DNA from: UBA6985 sp946536225
GTDB taxonomy: Bacteria > Bacillota_I > Bacilli_A > RF39 > UBA660
Reading direction: 5' to 3'
DNA: 64,000 bases
Assembly (NCBI GenBank): GCA_946536225.1
Contig: CAMNEE010000002.1
Coordinates: 316,967-380,966 of the forward strand
Below are positions 6,625 through 15,600 of the stretch, one piece after another. Each line of letters starts with the position of its first letter. Positions within the stretch are counted from its first letter, which is position 1. Below the pieces are notes generated by a model. That model had not been told where the DNA came from. It worked only from the letters and a program-made list of their open reading frames with translations, and did not search any database. The translations under genes were made by a program, and so were the position numbers.

Positions 6625-9447
6625 ATGTTTTTGATAGATGTAACAGAATGGGTAGCCAATTGGTTTTGGGATACATTAGATGAAATTTTTATTACAATCT
6701 TCGATTTCTTTCTATATAGTATTGTAGGTTTCTTATACAAAGTATTCGTAATGCTAGGATCAATGGATATTTTTGGTAATAGTAACGATGCAATGTCACT
6801 TTATACACAATTTACAAATAGACTATATGGCATAATTGGAATAATTATGATATTTGTATTATCTTACCAGATAATCTTATTTATAATCGATCCAGATAAA
6901 GGTGCTAAGGCATCATCTGAACTAGTTAAAAATTTAGTTAGAGGAATTGTTCTAGTTGCATTATGTCCTTTAATATTCCATTATGCATCAGTTTTTCAAA
7001 AAGATATATTAACTGATAACACAATTTGGTCAGTTGTACTTGGTACAAATGCAACAAGTAGTGATAATCCTATTCAAGCAGGAAATTCTATGGCGACGAT
7101 GGTTTATATGACGATGTTCCATCCGACGGGTACAGAATATAATGACTTCTTTGATGCAAAAGGTGAATTACAACCATACAAAGATGCATGTTATGGATTT
7201 GCAAAGATGTTTGATGGTGATTTATCAAATGACTCGGATAATGATGATGGACAAGCAGTATCTAAATCAAGTTTAAGAAGAGCAACAGACTGGGGCTTAA
7301 AATGGGGACTAGCCGGTTCTGTATTTGGAGTTGGATGGCTTACTGGTGCCGCTGGATTCCTAGTAGGAGGAGTAGTTGATATTTTCCATGGACTTGCAAA
7401 TTGGATAACTGGTAAAGAAGACCCTAAACTAACAGCATGCCAAGAATATTGGATAAATTTATATGCTGCTTCTGGTGGAACTGGTGGTCCAACTGGCGAT
7501 GAAAATTATAATAAAATGTCGGCGTATAGTCTTAGTTCTAAAGCTAAAGACCCATATAAAGATGATGGAACTACGATTGATGCAATTAAAAACGGATATT
7601 TAAATGGAGCAAGTATTATAGCTGCAAATGTTACACTTGCGGATGAAGTAAGAGATGAAGGATCGATGGAATACTTCTATTTTGCACCTGTTATCGGTGG
7701 AATATTAGTATTTATGTTAATTGCATACTCACTTGATATGGCGTATCGTGCATTTAAACTTGCATTCCTTGAGATGATTGCACCAATTCCAATTTTACTT
7801 GGTGTAATACCTAAACAAGATGGCATATTTAAAAAATGGGTTGATATGACACTTAAGACTTATATAGATGTATTTGTAAGAGTATTTGTAATGGCATTCG
7901 TTGTCTATATGATTAATCTCGTACCAACGTTTGTTGGAGCTCTATTCAAAGGTGCTTCAGGTGGTCTTGAAGGTGGAGCATTACTTAAAGCAATTGTAAT
8001 AGCGTTCTTAGCAATTGGTTTATTAAGATTTGCTAAAGAATTACCTGATATGGTAAAAGACATTGTTAAGGGTGGTGGAGGATTCCTAAAAGATATAGAT
8101 ATAAATCCTATGAAATCATTCAAAAAAGCAAAAGCTGGTATCGACAATGCAGCCAAACCAATTGGTGCAGCAGTTGGTGCAGCAGCAGGTGGAATTGCAG
8201 CATTAAAGAGTTCACATGCTAGAAATCCAAAAGAAGGTGGATTCGGAAATGTAATAAGAGGATTAAAAGGAACTTCTGCATTTGCTAAAGGATTTGCTAC
8301 TGGTGGTAAAGAAGGCTGGAAGAATGGTCTAAATAAAGGTAGTCTAACAAATGCTGTTAATAGAGCCAATGTAGAAAGCGGTAGAAAAGAATTACAAAGA
8401 GATGCTGTTGTAAGTGGTATTAAGGGTATTATGAAACCAGGTGGTGTACAAAATCTTGCAGGTATTCTTACAAATGGTAGATTTGGTGAATTTAAGAATG
8501 CATGGAATAATAATCTACTTGATGATCAATTATTACAAGCCGGTACTATTTACAGAGATATGGCTAACGGTGGTAAACAATTCTTTAAGGGCGCTGATAG
8601 TCAAATCGAAACTGTTAAAAAGAGTACAGAAAAAGCATTGGAAGAAATTAAACCAAGAGTTTTAAGTGAAGCTGAAGTAACAAGCAGGAAAAAAGCATAT
8701 AGCGATACTATTAAAGATTTACAAGATAGATTAGCTCGTGGAGATGATAGTGTAAAATCTATAAATGTTGATGGATTTGAATATAAAGCAAAATCTACAG
8801 ATGCTTTAATTCAAAAACTTCAAAAAGAACAAGCTCTTGTTTCGGATAAAGAATATGTGGCTGAATATCGTGGTAAAGTAATTAGAAAACTAGATTATAG
8901 TCAACTTGAAACTGAAATTAAAAATGAGGAAAGAAAAGCTATTCGCGAAAAACAAATTGAAGAAACTTCTAAGGTTATTGGTGAAGAAGGATACGACAAT
9001 GTTAAGTTATATGCAGCTAAATCACAAGAACTTGATATGAGAAATAAAGACATTCTAAATCCTGTTCAACTTAAAGCACAAGGCGATGAACTTGAAAAAG
9101 CATTTAAGGGAGACAATGGTCAAATGATGCTTGATTTCCTTAAAATAGATGCTGACCAAAAACGTGATCTTGGAGCTATTACTCAAGCCATCCAAAAAAT
9201 TGATTTTGATCAAATTAAGAGTGATGGTGGTACAACAATTAATGGCAAAACAGTTTCAGAGGAAGAAATTAGAAATATGGTTGGAGAACTAGTAGTTTCT
9301 ATATCTAACGCTGAAGGTAAAGTTGCTAGCAAAGTTAGAAATATCCAATCTTCACTTGAAGGTACTAAGATCGATATGGTTGGTCGTAGCATGGATAACT
9401 TAACTCCTGGACCTCCAAAAGATGGAGATAAAGGCGGTAAAAAATAA
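6625..9447 (+). CDS. VirB6/TrbL-like polytopic channel protein of a type IV secretion system
   Basis: VirB6-type proteins form the inner-membrane channel of type IV systems. Residues 1-480 contain at least five hydrophobic segments, including IIGIIMIFVLSYQIILFIID, WGLAGSVFGVGWLTGAAGF and the conserved-looking core FKLAFLEMIAPIPILLGVIP, then VFVRVFVMAFVVYMINLVP. Residues 485-940 are a long soluble, Lys/Glu-rich, coiled-coil tail. At 940 residues it resembles the large VirB6-like proteins of Gram-positive conjugation systems, such as pCF10 PrgH in position. It is the first gene of the locus and lies upstream of the PrgI and VirB4 genes. The ribosome site is AAGAAGGA. Confidence 0.75.
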   Translation: MFLIDVTEWVANWFWDTLDEIFITIFDFFLYSIVGFLYKVFVMLGSMDIFGNSNDAMSLYTQFTNRLYGIIGIIMIFVLSYQIILFIIDPDKGAKASSELVKNLVRGIVLVALCPLIFHYASVFQKDILTDNTIWSVVLGTNATSSDNPIQAGNSMATMVYMTMFHPTGTEYNDFFDAKGELQPYKDACYGFAKMFDGDLSNDSDNDDGQAVSKSSLRRATDWGLKWGLAGSVFGVGWLTGAAGFLVGGVVDIFHGLANWITGKEDPKLTACQEYWINLYAASGGTGGPTGDENYNKMSAYSLSSKAKDPYKDDGTTIDAIKNGYLNGASIIAANVTLADEVRDEGSMEYFYFAPVIGGILVFMLIAYSLDMAYRAFKLAFLEMIAPIPILLGVIPKQDGIFKKWVDMTLKTYIDVFVRVFVMAFVVYMINLVPTFVGALFKGASGGLEGGALLKAIVIAFLAIGLLRFAKELPDMVKDIVKGGGGFLKDIDINPMKSFKKAKAGIDNAAKPIGAAVGAAAGGIAALKSSHARNPKEGGFGNVIRGLKGTSAFAKGFATGGKEGWKNGLNKGSLTNAVNRANVESGRKELQRDAVVSGIKGIMKPGGVQNLAGILTNGRFGEFKNAWNNNLLDDQLLQAGTIYRDMANGGKQFFKGADSQIETVKKSTEKALEEIKPRVLSEAEVTSRKKAYSDTIKDLQDRLARGDDSVKSINVDGFEYKAKSTDALIQKLQKEQALVSDKEYVAEYRGKVIRKLDYSQLETEIKNEERKAIREKQIEETSKVIGEEGYDNVKLYAAKSQELDMRNKDILNPVQLKAQGDELEKAFKGDNGQMMLDFLKIDADQKRDLGAITQAIQKIDFDQIKSDGGTTINGKTVSEEEIRNMVGELVVSISNAEGKVASKVRNIQSSLEGTKIDMVGRSMDNLTPGPPKDGDKGGKK

Positions 9448-9477
9448 CAATAGATAGAATGAAAAGGAGGCAAAGAT

Positions 9478-9801
9478 ATGAATAATAGATATTTAATACC
9501 TGCCAATACTAAACGTTCTATGTTGATTTTAGGATTATTTACTAAGGTAGACCTAGTGATATTTATTGTAGGTGTCGTACTAACAATTATGCTTATGATG
9601 ATTGTTGGCTCCGACACCCCACTGGCTATCGGTGTTAATTTAGCACCATTATTAATCACTACTATCATGGTAGCCCCTGTACCAAATCATAGAAATGTTT
9701 GGAATTTTACGGTAAATGTTTATACATTTTTTGCTAATCAAAGAAAATATAGATGGAGAGGTTGGTGTATGTTACATGGCGAAGACGAAGAATCAAAGTA
9801 G
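9478..9801 (+). CDS. PrgI/VirB3-like membrane protein
   Basis: This 107-residue protein has two adjacent membrane helices (about 20-42 and 46-66) after a short cytoplasmic start, MNNRYLIPANTKRSM, then a basic segment ending YRWRGWCMLHG. That matches PrgI-family proteins, the Gram-positive counterpart of VirB3, which dock VirB4 to the membrane. Its 3' end overlaps the next gene by 26 bases in another frame. The ribosome site is AAAGGAGG. Confidence 0.7.
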   Translation: MNNRYLIPANTKRSMLILGLFTKVDLVIFIVGVVLTIMLMMIVGSDTPLAIGVNLAPLLITTIMVAPVPNHRNVWNFTVNVYTFFANQRKYRWRGWCMLHGEDEESK

Positions 9802-10366
9802 TGGATCTACAAAGTTTACAGAAGACTGGTTACCTATAATTGATATCAAAAATGGGTATATTAGAGTAAAAGGTGAAGGAATATTAGGAGGGGAGCAATA
9901 TGTTACAGGTGTACGTATTGAACCTAAAAATATCTTTATCACTGATACACAAAATCAAAATTTAGTAATTTCATCACTTATGGATTTCTATAATACGATG
10001 CATACTGAATTCTGGTTAGTATGTTGTGATAGACCTGTTGATATCAATTTATATAAATCAGAACTTGAAATAATGTTAAACGAAACACAAAGTCCACAAA
10101 TAAGAAAATTAATTTCTGAAGATATTCGTAAATGTGAACAATTCAGTGGTCCTACATATAATTCTGTAGATACTGAATTCTACATACTTGTTAAAGATAG
10201 CGTTAAAAATATTGATAAATTACAAAAGGTTGTTTCTCAAATGATAGCTGGACTAGCACAAAGTCAATTAAATTCACGTCAAATAACAGATGAAGATGCA
10301 AGAGTAATTCTTGATAGTTTCTTTAATGACGGATTAAGAACAGAATTTGGAACGGTGATGAGTTAA
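9776..10366 (+). CDS. VirB4 N-terminal-type domain encoded separately
   Basis: This 196-residue protein has no P-loop. Its pattern (WLPIIDIKNGYIRVKGEG, then a region with NLVISSLMDFYNTMHTEFWLV, then FYILVK and an amphipathic helix) resembles the N-terminal membrane-proximal domain of VirB4/TraC ATPases. It lies directly before the ATPase gene; its stop overlaps that gene's start (TAATG). I chose ATG 9776, because an upstream in-frame ATG at 9716 lies well inside the PrgI-like gene. Together with the next gene it would equal one full-length VirB4 of about 790 residues. Confidence 0.6.
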   Translation: MAKTKNQSSGSTKFTEDWLPIIDIKNGYIRVKGEGILGGEQYVTGVRIEPKNIFITDTQNQNLVISSLMDFYNTMHTEFWLVCCDRPVDINLYKSELEIMLNETQSPQIRKLISEDIRKCEQFSGPTYNSVDTEFYILVKDSVKNIDKLQKVVSQMIAGLAQSQLNSRQITDEDARVILDSFFNDGLRTEFGTVMS

Positions 10367-12159
10367 TGGCAAAACCTACATTTAAAAGTGAAATTGCACC
10401 TAAAGGGTTGAATTTTAAACCTAGACAATTTGAAATAGGTGACAAGTTCGCAGTTATTTATACAGTATTAGAATTTCCTTCAGTCATTGGACCTGGATAT
10501 TTAAGCAATATTTCTTCAATTCCAGGAGCAAAAGTTGTTGTTAAACACATTCCAATTGACTTTTCGGTAATGCAAAGAGCTATCAATAAAGAAGTAATAG
10601 AGTTAAAAGAAGAATATCAAAAAGAAAACGACTTAACATTTAAAGAGAGAATTAGAAATGACTATGAATCTCTTGAAAACTTTGTTTCAATGCTTGCATC
10701 AACTCAATCAAAAGTATTTGATTTCCAATTACATATAATGATTACAGCTGATTCTCAAGAAGAATTAGATGCAAGAAAAGTTCAAGTTAAAAATTATTTA
10801 GTATCGCTTCAAATGAGAGCAATACCAATGATGTTTGAACAAGAAAAATGTTTAAAATCAATGATTCCTGTGTTCCCATCACAAGATATTGAAAAGAGAA
10901 TTGGTGTTCCAATACCATCTCCAACAATAGCTGCTATGTATCCATATGTATTCGATAGCATTAAGGATACTGGAAGGGGTACATTACTTGGAATGGACTC
11001 ATCTGGTGGTGTAGTTTTATTCAACCAATTCTTATATCAAAAGAAGAAAGAGCAAAATAGAAATAATGCTAACCTAATCATTCTAGGTACATCTGGTTCA
11101 GGTAAATCTACAACTGCTAAACTACTTCTTCGTGGTCATATTAGAAATGAATATCAAATCATTTGTATTGACCCTGAAGGTGAACTTGAATCAATGGCAA
11201 AAACATTTGGTGGTTCATTCGTAGATTTAGGTAAAGGTGGATCATATGGTATGATTAATCCACTTGAAATAGTTGCTGATACAGATGAAGGCGATGATGG
11301 TGCACATGCAGGTAACTCAATATTAACAAGTGCATTACAATCAGTAAGAGCATTCATGAAATATTATGTTCCTGATATTGAAGATGATGTACTTCAAATG
11401 TTTAGTGAAGTTTTACAAGAAACTTATAAACGTTTTGGAATAGATTATGAATCTGATTTCACTAAGATGAAGAGTGAAAACTATCCAACATTTGATGATG
11501 TTTATACAACAGTAAAAGGTAAGTTAATAGCAATGCCTGAAGCAACTCGTGAAAGAGATGTAATGGAAAGACTAGAACTTAGAGTTAGACCTTTTATCAA
11601 TGAAGCAAGATATTATTTTAATGGTCACACAACTATTAAATCTGATTCAAACTTTATTGTATTTAGTATTAAAAACTTAATGAATGGTGATATTAATACT
11701 CGTAATGCACTATTCTTTAACATATTAAAATATGCATGGAGCTTAAGTTTAGACAAGTCAGTTAACTCTGTAATGTACGTTGATGAAGCTCACGTATTAT
11801 TATCAGGAAGCAATGAACTTGGAGCTGATTACTTAGCTCAAATGCAAAGACGTGCTAGAAAATATAACACTGGTACAATAATTGTTACACAACAACCTAC
11901 AGACTTTGCAGCAGAAAAGATTATTACTCAAGGTAAAGCAATTTTCGATAATGCTTCATACTATTTAGTAATGGGTCTTAAGAAACAAGCTGTTGAAGAC
12001 TTAGCTAAGTTAATAGATTTAAATGATGCTGAAAAAGAAAGTATCAAAACATATCCACAAGGAAGAGGTTTATTCGTATGTGGATCTAGAAGAATGATAA
12101 TAGACGTTGTACTTACACAAGATGAATTAGATTCATTCGGTGGAGGCGGCGGCCTATAG
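10366..12159 (+). CDS. VirB4/PrgJ-like secretion ATPase
   Basis: VirB4 ATPases energise assembly and transport of type IV systems at the inner face of the membrane. Walker A is LGTSGSGKSTTAK (about residues 240-250) and Walker B is VMYVDEAHVLL (about 468-476). A later IIVTQQPTDF segment is typical of the RecA-like core. Between Walker A and B lie the IDPEGELESMA and YGMINPLEI segments common in this family. Its start overlaps the stop of the separate N-terminal gene. Length is 597 residues and the tail is Gly-rich (FGGGGGL). Confidence 0.9.
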   Translation: MAKPTFKSEIAPKGLNFKPRQFEIGDKFAVIYTVLEFPSVIGPGYLSNISSIPGAKVVVKHIPIDFSVMQRAINKEVIELKEEYQKENDLTFKERIRNDYESLENFVSMLASTQSKVFDFQLHIMITADSQEELDARKVQVKNYLVSLQMRAIPMMFEQEKCLKSMIPVFPSQDIEKRIGVPIPSPTIAAMYPYVFDSIKDTGRGTLLGMDSSGGVVLFNQFLYQKKKEQNRNNANLIILGTSGSGKSTTAKLLLRGHIRNEYQIICIDPEGELESMAKTFGGSFVDLGKGGSYGMINPLEIVADTDEGDDGAHAGNSILTSALQSVRAFMKYYVPDIEDDVLQMFSEVLQETYKRFGIDYESDFTKMKSENYPTFDDVYTTVKGKLIAMPEATRERDVMERLELRVRPFINEARYYFNGHTTIKSDSNFIVFSIKNLMNGDINTRNALFFNILKYAWSLSLDKSVNSVMYVDEAHVLLSGSNELGADYLAQMQRRARKYNTGTIIVTQQPTDFAAEKIITQGKAIFDNASYYLVMGLKKQAVEDLAKLIDLNDAEKESIKTYPQGRGLFVCGSRRMIIDVVLTQDELDSFGGGGGL

Positions 12160-12176
12160 AATTAGGCGGTGATCTT

Positions 12177-14519
12177 ATGAAGTGTTTAACTAGAAAAAAG
12201 ATAATGCTATTACTAAGAAGTGTTTTCGTAATAGCACTTTTTTCGGTTGCAGTATTTAATATGATGCCTGTTAAAGCAGATAAAGATTACAGTCAATTTG
12301 ACTTTAACACATTAGAAGAACAAAATAAGGATAGATGGTTAGCGTATTGTAATGATGCATTTGTTGAATACGGAAAAAAAGAACAAGAAAAGTGTTATGA
12401 TACGCTTACTGCTAATTTAAAGAAATTTTATGAAAAAATGTATAAGATACTATCTAAGTATCAAGAAAGGGATCTTTATATTAATGACCAAGTAATTCTT
12501 TGGACAGTATTCTTTAGTCAGTTTTCTACACCTTCAACAGATGCAGACAGTCACAAAGTAAACGCTGATGATAATTTATCTTTATATGAGCAATTTGCAA
12601 AAGACTACTTTGGCTTTAACTTAGATGAATCAGATGGAAGTGATGTATCAGTTGATGTTGACTATTCAAAGATAGATTATTATGCAAAAGAAACAGATAC
12701 ATTAAAAACGCTTATTAGAAATGCTGTAGCATATGCAACAGTTTGTTATGGTGTAAATGGAACACCAACAGTTACAACTGCTGAGGATGGGTCTAAACAT
12801 TATGAGTGTCAAGATGGCTATGCAGCATACGATAATATAGTTGGAGAAAGTGGGTATGTATGTGCCCAAAAAATTAGCTATAACGAAATGGGATTCTGGA
12901 AATATTTCACTAGTAAAATAGCTCATGATGAGCGCTTAGGAATATTCCAAAATGTTTTCTTCCTAGGAAAACTATTCCCTGATCCACATTATGATGAGTG
13001 TATTGCAAAAGAAGGATATGAAAGAGTTCATTATCAATATGAAGATGATCCTCATGTAAGTTACACAATGTATTTTGATTTCTTGAAAGAAAATAGATAT
13101 TTTGATGGTAAATCAAATTTACAATATTATTTTGAAGACGTACTTATGCTTGCAGATGTTGATTGCTTGATGGATGATGTTTGTGAAAATTCTTTACAAG
13201 CAAAAGATGCAGAAAACCCAGGTGAATATGACAAATGGGAAGAACGTTTGATGCAAGATAGATTAAAAATTATTTATGATATATTAGAGTTCCTAGATTA
13301 TTATGGAATAGGAATTGAATATGCAGCCTTTATACCTGAAAGTAAACTTATTCCAGGTGGAGGTGCAGGGGATAGAACAGCATATTATTGGCCAATTGGT
13401 AGTGATGCTACTGAGGAAAGAGATGGTATTACTTATGCTGATAAAGACCCAGCTAGTACAACTATTACAAGTTATTTTGGTAAAAGAACTCACCCAATTA
13501 CAGGCGAAGAACATACTCATACTGGTATAGATATAGCTGGTAAAAGAGGAGAAACAAATGTAATAGCTTCTGAAAAAGGTGAAGTTATATCAATTGTTAA
13601 TACATGTACTGAAGGAGACTTAAAATGTGGAGGAGGATATGGTAATCATATTATCATTTCTCATAACGATGGATATTTCACATTATATGGTCACTTAGCT
13701 TCTGTTGATCCAGCAGTAAATGTTGGTGGAAGTGTTATGAAAGGACAAGTTATTGGTAAAGTTGGTTCAACTGGTAATTCAACTGGACCACACTTACACT
13801 TTGAAGTAAGAAAAGATACTAACTCATCATCACACGCAATTGATCCACTTACAATATTAAGTGTTTCACAACCTCGTCCAACTGGCTATAAAGGTGGAGA
13901 CTTCTCAATGAGAAAAACTGCTTTATCAAAAGAAGAATTTGTTTCAGCATTAAAAAATTATTGTAATTCTGGTAAATGTAATGGAAGCAAGGGTCTACAA
14001 TATTTTGCTGAAAGAGCAGAAACAATTTATGATTTGTCTACTCAAAATGGTTTGAATCCAGAATTTACTGTAGTACGTGCTATATCTGAAGGATTCTCTC
14101 CACATTTCACATGTAATAGTAGTTCAAATAACCATTGGGGTATTGGATGCTCTAATGGTGGAGGATGTGGAGCATGTTCAAAATATTCAAGTTTTGAAAA
14201 TGGTATTGTAGGACTTTCAAATTTAGGAATTGTCAAAAAATATGATTCAGCTCTTGAAGTATTTACAAAAGGACATTATGCATATATTGGTGATAGATGG
14301 TTATCCCCAGGTAATTCTGCTGATGGTGGTTGTTATTATTTCCCACATATTAAAGAATACTATACCGATACAGCAAGACGAGCAGAAGTAGAAAGTGCTT
14401 GTTCTAGAAGTTGTAGTGGTTCGTCATGTTTAAAGACAAATGATGCAGACCAAGAAGCTTATGGATATTATCAAATACGTGGTATGACTAAAGCAAGATA
14501 TAACATTTGGGGATTGTAG
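12177..14519 (+). CDS. Secreted wall hydrolase: M23 domain plus lysozyme/glucosaminidase-like domain
   Basis: This is the probable PrgK/VirB1-type hydrolase that opens the wall for the secretion channel. A signal peptide or anchor (MLLLRSVFVIALFSVAVFNM) is followed by a helical region to about residue 425. An M23 (LytM) domain spans about 430-545: zinc ligands in HTGIDIAG and HLHFEVRKD. A C-terminal domain (about 590-780) has a lysozyme-like pattern, GLNPEFTVVRAISEG with a candidate catalytic Glu, NNHWGIGCSN and FENGIVGLSNLG. That last domain is unusually rich in Cys for a Bacillota exoprotein. It directly follows the VirB4 gene, as prgK follows prgJ in pCF10. Confidence 0.8.
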   Translation: MKCLTRKKIMLLLRSVFVIALFSVAVFNMMPVKADKDYSQFDFNTLEEQNKDRWLAYCNDAFVEYGKKEQEKCYDTLTANLKKFYEKMYKILSKYQERDLYINDQVILWTVFFSQFSTPSTDADSHKVNADDNLSLYEQFAKDYFGFNLDESDGSDVSVDVDYSKIDYYAKETDTLKTLIRNAVAYATVCYGVNGTPTVTTAEDGSKHYECQDGYAAYDNIVGESGYVCAQKISYNEMGFWKYFTSKIAHDERLGIFQNVFFLGKLFPDPHYDECIAKEGYERVHYQYEDDPHVSYTMYFDFLKENRYFDGKSNLQYYFEDVLMLADVDCLMDDVCENSLQAKDAENPGEYDKWEERLMQDRLKIIYDILEFLDYYGIGIEYAAFIPESKLIPGGGAGDRTAYYWPIGSDATEERDGITYADKDPASTTITSYFGKRTHPITGEEHTHTGIDIAGKRGETNVIASEKGEVISIVNTCTEGDLKCGGGYGNHIIISHNDGYFTLYGHLASVDPAVNVGGSVMKGQVIGKVGSTGNSTGPHLHFEVRKDTNSSSHAIDPLTILSVSQPRPTGYKGGDFSMRKTALSKEEFVSALKNYCNSGKCNGSKGLQYFAERAETIYDLSTQNGLNPEFTVVRAISEGFSPHFTCNSSSNNHWGIGCSNGGGCGACSKYSSFENGIVGLSNLGIVKKYDSALEVFTKGHYAYIGDRWLSPGNSADGGCYYFPHIKEYYTDTARRAEVESACSRSCSGSSCLKTNDADQEAYGYYQIRGMTKARYNIWGL

Positions 14520-14527
14520 GTGATAGT

Positions 14528-15079
14528 ATGGCTCAAGAAAAAATAACAAAAGAAGAGAAAAAAGTTTTAAGTATTTGGGCAAGCGTGGTAGTAGTATTAG
14601 TTGTAGTATTATTAATACTAAACCACTTTTTCCCAATTAAAACACTTATTAATTCTCTATATGGAAAAAATACTGAAATAATAAATAAATATACAATAAT
14701 TGGAGACTATTCCAGATACTCAACCGTATCTGGAGCTCTTCAAAAGTATTATTCATTTGTTAATGCAAAAGATTATGATTCAGTAATTAAAATATTAAAT
14801 GAAGAGTACGTTAAAGATAATAAAATTACAAAAGATAATATAGAAGATTTTATTTCATTCCCTGATGATAAATATGTAACATTTGACCCAAATATAATGT
14901 ATAGAAAATCTCTTAAAGAAGGAGTTTATTCATATATTATGGATGGAGAAATAGAAGAAAGAGATACAGGGGACGTACTTGGAAAAACATACTATCAAGT
15001 TATACTTGATGGTAATACATTCTTGTTTAGTGTAAAACCTCTTACAGAAGAAGAATATGGAGGTCTTAAAAATGAATAA
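14528..15079 (+). CDS. VirB8-like bitopic protein 1
   Basis: A cytoplasmic start (MAQEKITKEEKKVLS) precedes one membrane helix (about 18-40), then an external domain of about 140 residues with an alpha-plus-beta pattern, SALQKYYSFVNAKDYDSVIKIL. NTF2/VirB8-like folds look like this, and the gene sits where VirB8/PrgL genes sit. I took ATG 14528 behind TAGGTGAT; a TTG 21 bases upstream lies inside the preceding gene. Fold assignment is inference from layout. Confidence 0.5.
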   Translation: MAQEKITKEEKKVLSIWASVVVVLVVVLLILNHFFPIKTLINSLYGKNTEIINKYTIIGDYSRYSTVSGALQKYYSFVNAKDYDSVIKILNEEYVKDNKITKDNIEDFISFPDDKYVTFDPNIMYRKSLKEGVYSYIMDGEIEERDTGDVLGKTYYQVILDGNTFLFSVKPLTEEEYGGLKNE

Positions 15080-15581
15080 GAAAGTAGTTAAAGAATTTAT
15101 TAAAGAAAATTTTATATGGTGTTTCTTGTTAGTATTCGTAATCTTTGGATTAGGTGGTGCAAAACTTTACAACTACATTAATAATAAAGTAGTTGATAGT
15201 AGAACATATGAAAAGCAAGATATAAATATTGAATATGAACCTAAGAATTACGAAGTTAATCAATATAAAGTTATTGAAAGAACAGATGAAGAATTAGCAG
15301 AATTCTATTATGATCAAATAAAGAAGATGTGGATTAATAATCCAGGTGAACTATATGATAGAATGACTGAAAAAGCTAAATCTTTAAATGGAACAAGAGA
15401 AGAATTTATTAAAAAGATATCTAAATATGTAACTTCCCAAACTCCATCATCAAAAGTAGCATTCTACAGAGTTGAAAATGGAAGTGTAGTTATATTAACA
15501 AATGAGAAGATGGAAATAATATTAGATACAAACGGAATTAATAATTATAAAATATCATTAATGGCTCAATCAACAAGATAA
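15072..15581 (+). CDS. VirB8-like bitopic protein 2
   Basis: The product is 169 residues: a short basic start, a membrane helix at about 15-34, then an external domain (YYDQIKKMWINNPGELYDRM, then FIKKISKYV). The organisation parallels the preceding protein, so the two may be paralogues or partners in one complex. The ATG at 15072 lies inside the end of the previous gene, behind a GGAGG site at 15059-15063, indicating translational coupling. No enzyme motif is seen. Confidence 0.5.
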   Translation: MNKKVVKEFIKENFIWCFLLVFVIFGLGGAKLYNYINNKVVDSRTYEKQDINIEYEPKNYEVNQYKVIERTDEELAEFYYDQIKKMWINNPGELYDRMTEKAKSLNGTREEFIKKISKYVTSQTPSSKVAFYRVENGSVVILTNEKMEIILDTNGINNYKISLMAQSTR

Positions 15582-15600
15582 AAAGAAAGGAGATGGTATC

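Noticed and set aside
7905..8369. Long reverse-strand frame inside the VirB6-like gene
   Set aside because: It is an antisense shadow of a Gly/Ala-rich coding stretch; no ribosome site and no family pattern.
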